Assembly (NCBI GenBank): GCA_018333955.1
Contig: JAGXSD010000054.1
Location: 1-56,217 of the forward strand
Origin: Erysipelotrichia bacterium
GTDB lineage: Bacteria; Bacillota_I; Bacilli_A; Erysipelotrichales; Erysipelotrichaceae
Length of the DNA: 56,217 bases
Direction of reading: 5' to 3'
Made by a program: the position numbers and the translations under genes. Under the pieces are notes generated by a model that had not been told where the DNA came from, did no database searches, and saw nothing but the letters and a program-made list of their open reading frames with translations. This document shows positions 51,047-56,217 of the stretch, one piece after another. The stretch's first letter is position 1. Each line of letters starts with the position of its first letter.

Positions 51047-52285
51047 ATGAAACATTTAGGACTAATATTAGCACAAGACATCAGTGCCGACACTGATTTA
51101 CATCTTCAAGAATTGAAATCTTTATGTGCCACCATTGATATTGAGGTACCTTTTGTGGTAACTCAAAAAATGCGCGCTCGTAAACCAGGTTTGCTTGGAC
51201 AAGGAAAGTTAGCAGAAATTAAAGCAGCCATGGATGAACGTGTGACCCATATCATCACCTTACAAACGTTATCTCCCAATGATCGAATCTTACTACAAGA
51301 GTATTTTCCAAATCAAATTGTGATGGATAAATTTGAAGTGGTTGTCACAATCTTTGAGCGTCGGGCCTCATCAACCTTAAGTAATTTACAAGTTAAGCTT
51401 CTTAAGCTTCAAATGGAATATGCAAATTTAGCGGGTAGTTATGAAGGTTCCTCAAAAATTGGAGGTGGGGGTAAAAACCGTGGCCAAGGGGAACAACAAC
51501 TTCAAATTGATCGTCGCCATTTAATGCGACGTATGAATGAAGTTCGAGAAAAAATCGAAAAAGAACATCGAAAAAATGAATTAATGAGTCAGAGAAGACA
51601 AAAGAATAGTGTTTTTACCGTTGCGCTAGTTGGCTATACTAATGCAGGTAAATCAACACTACTTAATACTTTAATCAGTTTGAATAAATCAAGTAAAGAA
51701 CATAAAAAGGTTGAATCAAAAAATCAAGTATTTTCTTCTTTAGATACTGCAACACGTCGCATCGACATTCCATTTCATGCGCCATTTTTAGTGGTGGATA
51801 CAGTTGGTCTCATTCATGAATGCCCTGCAGAACTGGTGGAGTCATTTAAAACAACAATGCGCTCACTTGATGAAGCTGATTGTGTCTTGGCTGTCATTGA
51901 TGCTTCTCGCCATGATATGCAAGCTCAACTTGAAACCATCTTAAGTTATGCACCACAACTGGATGAAGATAAGCTTGTGATTGTCATCAATAAAATGGAC
52001 ATTAATCCTGTCGAGTCGTCTCACATTAAAATTAGTGCAAAAGATCCACAAAGTGTCATGAACCTTGTTGCTTATTTGGATGAACGTCAAACAAAAGGTT
52101 ACATTGTTGTGAAGGGGACCTGTGATGAGAATGAAGTAGCACAGCTTTTCCAAGAATCCTCAGACTGTGTTATTACCAAACTTATTAAAGGAAATGAAAG
52201 TATGTATTGTGAAGCAAAAATTGCTCCACATCGCCAAGACTTAATGGCTTTACTTGTGAGTCCTGCTTCAACTCAACGCTCATAA
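51047..52285 (+). CDS. hflX: GTPase HflX
   Basis: The 412-residue protein is a ribosome-associated GTPase of the HflX family. It has an N-terminal domain of the family (KPGLLGQGKLAEI, LSPNDRILLQEYFPNQIVMDKFEVV, a coiled segment KIGGGGKNRGQGEQQLQ) and a G domain. The G domain has GYTNAGKSTLLN (P-loop), DTATRRIDI (switch I), VVDTVGLI (G3) and VINKMD (G4). HflX splits stalled or hibernating ribosomes in stress. The C-terminal extension is HflX-like. The start has no ribosome binding site. Confidence 0.95.
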   Translation: MKHLGLILAQDISADTDLHLQELKSLCATIDIEVPFVVTQKMRARKPGLLGQGKLAEIKAAMDERVTHIITLQTLSPNDRILLQEYFPNQIVMDKFEVVVTIFERRASSTLSNLQVKLLKLQMEYANLAGSYEGSSKIGGGGKNRGQGEQQLQIDRRHLMRRMNEVREKIEKEHRKNELMSQRRQKNSVFTVALVGYTNAGKSTLLNTLISLNKSSKEHKKVESKNQVFSSLDTATRRIDIPFHAPFLVVDTVGLIHECPAELVESFKTTMRSLDEADCVLAVIDASRHDMQAQLETILSYAPQLDEDKLVIVINKMDINPVESSHIKISAKDPQSVMNLVAYLDERQTKGYIVVKGTCDENEVAQLFQESSDCVITKLIKGNESMYCEAKIAPHRQDLMALLVSPASTQRS

Positions 52286-52324
52286 AGTTCATTTGTTTGG
52301 GCACTTTAAAGAATTGTGTTTTTC

Positions 52325-52333
52325 TGATATAAT
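52325..52333 (+). promoter_or_regulatory. Extended -10 promoter of the Crp/Fnr-type gene
   Basis: TGATATAAT is a consensus extended -10, with TTTAAA (52305-52310) at -35 distance (17 bases). AAAGGAGG follows, so this transcript has a leader, unlike the neighbouring hflX. Confidence 0.6.
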
Positions 52334-52359
52334 ACATTATTGACAAAGGAGGATAAAAT

Positions 52360-53046
52360 ATGGAATGGTCCTGTAAGTGCTTAGGCTGTGAACATCAAAT
52401 GTGTACCAATCGTGTACCGATTTTTTCCTCGTTAACTCATGAAGAAATGGATGCAATCCAATCCCTTATCATTCAACGAACCTATCAAAAAGGAGAAGTC
52501 ATTTTAAAGGCTAATGAGCCGATGCATGCACTATTTATCCTTAATGAGGGAGTCGTTAAGATAAACAAACGTTATCAAGATAAAGAGCAAATTTTGTATT
52601 TACTCACTGAGAATGAATTTTTTGGTGAGACCAACTTATTTACTCAGTCTCAATCGAATATGAATGTGGTTGCGCTAACGAATACGATACTATGTACTAT
52701 TTCAAAGGCCGATTTTGAGAAACTAGTATTCAAATATCCATCAATTGCTTTAAAAATGCTTGAAGAGATTACCAATCGTCTTATTAAGACACAACAACTC
52801 ATTGAAAATACTGGGTTTAAACCCATTGATGAGCGTATTGTTGAAGTACTTAATGAATTTGCGCCAAAATATGGAAAAAAAGATGATAAGGGCACATTAA
52901 TTGAATTACCACTCAATCGTGAAGAGTTGGCGAACTATTTAGGATTAACTCGTGAAACTATCTCACGAAAACTTGCTAAGATGGATAAAGATGGTTTAAT
53001 CAAAATCATTGGACACAAAAAGATTTTATTGTATCATTCGTCTTAA
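52360..53046 (+). CDS. Crp/Fnr-family regulator with N-terminal Cys cluster
   Basis: The 228-residue protein starts with four cysteines at residues 5, 7, 10 and 15 (MEWSCKCLGCEHQMC), a pattern like those binding a redox-sensitive iron-sulfur cluster or metal. A cyclic-nucleotide-binding-fold sensor follows at ~20-150 (KGEVILKANEPMHALFILN). The C-terminal HTH is NREELANYLGLTRETISRKL, with recognition helix TRETISR as in Fnr-like regulators. I infer an oxygen- or redox-responsive transcription factor. The residues expected for cyclic AMP binding are not conserved. A terminator overlaps the stop codon. Confidence 0.9.
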   Translation: MEWSCKCLGCEHQMCTNRVPIFSSLTHEEMDAIQSLIIQRTYQKGEVILKANEPMHALFILNEGVVKINKRYQDKEQILYLLTENEFFGETNLFTQSQSNMNVVALTNTILCTISKADFEKLVFKYPSIALKMLEEITNRLIKTQQLIENTGFKPIDERIVEVLNEFAPKYGKKDDKGTLIELPLNREELANYLGLTRETISRKLAKMDKDGLIKIIGHKKILLYHSS

Positions 53047-53064
53047 AGACGAATGATTTTTTTT
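53033..53064 (+). terminator. Terminator overlapping the end of the Crp/Fnr gene
   Basis: ATCATTCGTCTT (53033-53044) and AAGACGAATGAT (53046-53057) form a 12-bp stem separated by a single base, then seven Ts. The stop codon TAA is in the loop. Confidence 0.9.
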
Positions 53065-53078
53065 ATGAAAGAGGTCGT

Positions 53079-54353
53079 ATGAACAAACCTATCATTTATT
53101 GGACGAGTCGTGCATTGAGAGTAAGAGATAATCCAGCTCTATCATTAGCTCAGCATTTAGCCCTTCAACAAAACTCCCCATTTAAAGTCATCTTTGTGGT
53201 ATACCCCCATTTTCCTTATGCGAATGTTAGGAATATGCATTTTTTACTCGAAGGTTTAAAAGAAATGCAAATGAAATGTCATGCATTAAATATCCCACTT
53301 GAGTGTGTATTAAGTGATCCGGTTGAATTCTTTAAAAGAAATATTGAGTCTATTGGAGAACTTGTTATGGATCATCATGTACTAAAACCTGTGCTCCATG
53401 TTCAAAAGCAAGTTATCAATCTCGCTCATCAAGGTCATGTCAAAACACATCAAGTCAGTGTGGCCACCGTTGTACCTGTAGAACTGGCAAGTTCAAAACT
53501 AGAATTTGCCGCAAAAACATTTCGTCCTAAGATCATGAAAGTCTATCGTGATTGGCTTGATGAAAGTGATCCTATTCAATATCACATTTTGAATAAAGAC
53601 ATCGAATTTCCCGATGTGATTGATGTTGAAGCGATTATTCAAGCACATTCTCACTGGAGAAATCTAAAACGTTCTTCACTAGTACCAGGTGAAGAGGCTG
53701 CCTATAATCAACTTGAAAAGTTTATCAAACATGATTTAGCGCGTTATGATTTACGTAACGATATAACTGCGCATTCTCAGTCATTTTTATCAGCTTATTT
53801 GCATTATGGGATGATATCACCTAAGGTGATGATTCGCGCTGTAGAAGACTCACAGTGGCCTCAAGCAAGCTTATTTGTTGAGGAAGCTATGGTGAGAAGA
53901 GAACTTGCTGAGAATTATTGTCATTATAACAAAAACTATGATTCACTTGCTGGGGCATGGTCATGGGCGCAAAACACTTTAAAAGAGCATCTTCATGATG
54001 AGCGAGACTATGTGTATGATCTAGAGACTTTTGAACACGCGCAAACCCATGATGATTTATGGAATTTTTGTATGACAACGATGAAAGAAACAGGATATCT
54101 TCATTCATATTTGAGAATGTATTGGGCAAAGATGGTGCTTTATTGGACACGTTCTCCTGAAGATGCAATCGCCATACTCATTCATTTAAATGATACCTAT
54201 TTCTTAGATGGTCGAGATCCTAATGGCTATACAGGAATCATGTGGAGTGTAGCTGGGGTTCATGATCGTCCTTGGTTTAATCGTCCAATCACAGGTTTAA
54301 TACGTGCGATGGGAAAAGAAGGGACATTAAAAAAGACGAAAATTCGTCTTTAA
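53079..54353 (+). CDS. Class II CPD photolyase
   Basis: This FAD-containing enzyme repairs cyclobutane pyrimidine dimers using blue light. The class II signatures are in the C-terminal half: MVRRELAENYCHYN, TGYLHSYLRMYWAKMVLYWT, NDTYFLDGRDPNGYTGIMWSVAGVHDRPW and the closing IRAM. The N-terminal alpha/beta domain (YWTSRALRVRDNPAL) would bind the antenna cofactor. It is 424 residues. AGAGGT before the ATG supports the start. The 3' end forms an inverted repeat that terminates the converging gene. Confidence 0.93.
   Translation: MNKPIIYWTSRALRVRDNPALSLAQHLALQQNSPFKVIFVVYPHFPYANVRNMHFLLEGLKEMQMKCHALNIPLECVLSDPVEFFKRNIESIGELVMDHHVLKPVLHVQKQVINLAHQGHVKTHQVSVATVVPVELASSKLEFAAKTFRPKIMKVYRDWLDESDPIQYHILNKDIEFPDVIDVEAIIQAHSHWRNLKRSSLVPGEEAAYNQLEKFIKHDLARYDLRNDITAHSQSFLSAYLHYGMISPKVMIRAVEDSQWPQASLFVEEAMVRRELAENYCHYNKNYDSLAGAWSWAQNTLKEHLHDERDYVYDLETFEHAQTHDDLWNFCMTTMKETGYLHSYLRMYWAKMVLYWTRSPEDAIAILIHLNDTYFLDGRDPNGYTGIMWSVAGVHDRPWFNRPITGLIRAMGKEGTLKKTKIRL
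54329..54351 (-). terminator. Terminator of the HTH gene, inside the photolyase coding end
   Basis: AAAGACGAA (54332-54340) pairs with TTCGTCTTT (54343-54351). On the minus strand a T-run of six follows. The repeat includes the last photolyase codons, so one sequence serves coding and termination. Confidence 0.7.
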
Positions 54354-55915
54354 TCACACATTCTAATGAGATCTTTCAACGTTTGAAGGGTCTCTTCTTT
54401 TTGGTGATATGAACTTGGGATTTGATCTTGAAGAGAGGTTAAATATTTGAATAAAGTTGCGACTGTATTTCCTTCAGTGGTGAAAATAGCAATATGATTC
54501 ACAGGAGATGGTTTAATTGGAGTCATTAATGCGCCACTATGTTGTCTGACTGCAATGTTTACATTCATATCTTTTTGAGCTTGAGTACGATATAGAAAAG
54601 CCATTTTGTAGTTTTTAATACTAGAGATTGTTTCAATGGCATTGTTTAAAAATTCTTTGATTTCACTTAGAGTAAGTTTCATATATCGATGTGCAAAGAA
54701 ACGACTATTAAAGAGCATATGATTTGGATCTTCAATGAGATCTTTCATGGATTTGTATGGAATCACTTCAAATACATCTAAGGTCGGTACAATGTTCTCG
54801 CGTGCTTTAAGATATTTTCTGATAATGCTTAAATATCGATTTCCCATTTCTAGCGGTAGTGAAAGGGCATAACGCTCAAAGACACTTAAGGGTAGAAAGT
54901 AAGGACTAGGATGCTGATGAAAACTCTTTAATGCATAATCTGCGGGTTCAACCTGCATCATACGATCGAGTAATGCAAGTTGCGTCTCAATACTATAGGT
55001 TGTGACGAGTGATTGACATGCGGCCATACGACCTAAGAATAATGCGGTTTGCATTTGAATTGAAGGTAAATCAAAATGAAGATAACCAATTTTTTCAACA
55101 TCAGAAAGTTGAGAACTTAAAGAAACATATGCAAGAGTATCCTTGATTACGAAGGTCGTCGATTTAACAGAATGAGTAGAATAATTAGGAAAGTAAAACG
55201 CATTCACATGACCGATAAGCATTAATGGTAGCCATGTGTTCAAAGCACGAATATATTGTTCACTTGGTCGTGTTGTTAAGAAAATGACATTCATTCGATG
55301 TCCCTTTAATGCAATTCCTTTGAGATATGTCATCCATAAGGTAGGAAAATTTTCATCTTCCATCCACCATCCTTGATCTTCATCAGAGAAAACATAGATT
55401 TCAGTAGGTTCTTGAAGTTCAAGAGCAGTATTTAGGAAATAGAGGACAGCATCTCTTTTGCCATGATTGCTTCGATAAATGTAGACATCCGTTCTTGTCT
55501 GAGTGTCTAGCACAACATTTGAATCTTGAATCATAGCATCATTATTTGAAATAATGGATCGAAGTTGAGTGAGGGTGTCTGAATTAAGTGAGTAATTCAT
55601 TAATGAGATTTCTGGCTTTGTATTGGACGTCATTAACCAGTCTTCAAAAACATCCACATCAAGAGTCAAATGAGGTGCAATAGCCCGATGTCCCGCAATA
55701 ATCATATTGATTTCATCACGTTGTGCTTGAGTTTTAATTGCTCCAATAAAAAACTTAGCCAACTCACGATATTGTCCATTTTTGTGTGAAGGCAAACGAT
55801 TTCCATTTTTCCAGCGACTTAATAAAGAAACATCGTAGCCACATTGTTTGGCAATTTGCTTGTGATTAACATTAAGTAATCGGTATAGATAAGCATATTT
55901 CTCATGAAAAAACAT
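54350..55915 (-). CDS. Large HTH-domain protein of unknown function
   Basis: This protein has about 521 residues. Residues ~10-45 are a lambda-repressor-like HTH (YRLLNVNHKQIAKQCGYDVSLLSRWKNGNRLP), after which I find no motif. The rest is mixed alpha/beta with several cysteine-poor, hydrophobic stretches but no clear membrane helix. A region rich in aspartate and glutamate (VYIYRSNHGKRDAVLYFLNT onward, IYVFSDEDQGWW) hints at an enzymatic or ligand-binding fold I cannot name. AGAGGT with correct spacing supports ATG 55915. The frame extends further upstream without a ribosome binding site. The upstream region holds TGTCA half-sites and an IS end. Confidence 0.65.
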   Translation of the reverse strand: MFFHEKYAYLYRLLNVNHKQIAKQCGYDVSLLSRWKNGNRLPSHKNGQYRELAKFFIGAIKTQAQRDEINMIIAGHRAIAPHLTLDVDVFEDWLMTSNTKPEISLMNYSLNSDTLTQLRSIISNNDAMIQDSNVVLDTQTRTDVYIYRSNHGKRDAVLYFLNTALELQEPTEIYVFSDEDQGWWMEDENFPTLWMTYLKGIALKGHRMNVIFLTTRPSEQYIRALNTWLPLMLIGHVNAFYFPNYSTHSVKSTTFVIKDTLAYVSLSSQLSDVEKIGYLHFDLPSIQMQTALFLGRMAACQSLVTTYSIETQLALLDRMMQVEPADYALKSFHQHPSPYFLPLSVFERYALSLPLEMGNRYLSIIRKYLKARENIVPTLDVFEVIPYKSMKDLIEDPNHMLFNSRFFAHRYMKLTLSEIKEFLNNAIETISSIKNYKMAFLYRTQAQKDMNVNIAVRQHSGALMTPIKPSPVNHIAIFTTEGNTVATLFKYLTSLQDQIPSSYHQKEETLQTLKDLIRMCD

Positions 55916-55939
55916 ATATTTACCTCTTAAGATGAATTT

Positions 55940-55970
55940 TGACATAAATTGACAAAATTTGTCAATGACA
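55940..55970. promoter_or_regulatory. Phased TGTCA half-sites upstream of HTH gene
   Basis: Read on the minus strand from 55970, TGTCA, TGACA, TGTCA and TGTCA begin at offsets 1, 7, 17 and 27; the last three are exactly 10 bases apart. The second and third form a 19-base inverted repeat at 55948-55966 (single central base). I infer a multi-site operator, most simply for the HTH protein itself. Confidence 0.6.
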
Positions 55971-55978
55971 TTTGGGGA

Positions 55979-56217
55979 TGCGGACAAAAAGTTGGACACT
56001 AATAACCTAACTTTCTTCGGTTTTCATTAATGCTGCACCCAAATTTCTGCTTGATTCTGTCTTCATTATACCAGTTCAAATAGTCATTAAGATAGTTGAT
56101 AAAATCAGCGGTGTCCATGTTTCTAAAGTCTTTATGGTAAAAACATTCATTCTTTATACGTCCAAACACTCCTTCACAAGCCGCATTATCGCCCGTACAT
56201 CCTTTTTTCGACATAGA
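55979..56217 (-). mobile_element. End of an IS3-family insertion sequence (cut by window edge)
   Basis: The minus-strand transposase reading frame ends at 55999. The sequence TGCGGACAAAAAGTTGGACA begins at 55979, so the element's right end is probably there, with the terminal TG/CA typical of the family. Its other end and the left inverted repeat lie outside the window, so the boundary is not proven. Confidence 0.6.
55999..56217 (-). CDS. IS3-family transposase (OrfB) C-terminal part, partial
   Basis: The visible ~70 residues match the end of IS3-family OrfB transposases: SKKGCTGDNAACEGVFGRIKNE contains the catalytic glutamate of the DDE triad (in DNAACEGVF), and WYNEDRIKQKFG lies near the C-terminus. 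The gene's start is beyond the window edge, so completeness is unknown. Confidence 0.85.
   Translation of the reverse strand, partial: SMSKKGCTGDNAACEGVFGRIKNECFYHKDFRNMDTADFINYLNDYLNWYNEDRIKQKFGCSINENRRKLGY

Overview
The window is AT-rich, uses the standard code with TGA as a stop, and mostly has strong AGGAGG-type ribosome binding sites and hairpin-plus-T-run terminators. Gene content points to a low-GC Gram-positive lineage (Bacillota, or a related Erysipelotrichia/Acholeplasma-like group). The markers include long-form speD with speA/speE/speB, a Crp/Fnr regulator with an N-terminal Cys cluster, HflX, class II photolyase, Tdh/Kbl, DUF1003, DUF1538 and YcxB-like proteins. The genus cannot be fixed by eye. 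No rRNA, tRNA or CRISPR array was seen.

Layout. 0-3.5 kb: the end of an unknown gene, a two-DTG aspartic-protease-like protein and a membrane GGDEF-EAL protein. 4-14.1 kb: a run of small, mostly singly transcribed accessory genes (YciI-like, peptidase E-like, Nudix, three GNATs, ParB-like, YcxB-like, EEP phosphohydrolase, SGNH hydrolase, gluzincin, nucleoside deaminase, several uncharacterised). 14.1-19 kb: a 1153-residue carbohydrate-active-enzyme-like protein behind a cre-like operator, then an orphan RnfD. 19-32 kb: three diguanylate cyclases (one with a LacI-type sensor lacking a DNA-binding domain), a DUF1538 membrane protein with a tandem PII-like partner, an Imm5-like protein, a fluoride riboswitch in front of a cation/proton antiporter, and a macro-domain protein beside a vWA protein. 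32-37 kb: a ChrA-type transporter, a phosphotransferase and small enzymes.

37-44 kb: the clearest pathway in the window, speD-speA-speE-speB-metK. It covers arginine to agmatine to putrescine to spermidine, plus synthesis of the SAM that supplies the aminopropyl donor. It sits behind a leader of about 270 nt with a possible pseudoknot, stacked helices, a terminator just before speD and a complementary segment that could act as an antiterminator. I do not recognise this leader as a known riboswitch class, and it is the best candidate here for something undescribed. A MATE transporter and a GNAT follow.

44-56 kb: a thioredoxin-like gene; tdh-kbl (threonine to glycine plus acetyl-CoA); a minus-strand redox operon in which a transposase-fold protein without its catalytic residues precedes thioredoxin reductase and a two-thioredoxin-fold oxidoreductase; hflX; a Crp/Fnr regulator; a photolyase; and a large HTH protein. 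The HTH gene's upstream region carries 10-bp-phased TGTCA half-sites and is abutted by the end of an IS3-family element that runs out of the window. Three genes (phosphotransferase, hflX, transposase-like) have no ribosome binding site and a -10 element placed so that transcription would start at the A of ATG, which suggests leaderless mRNAs.
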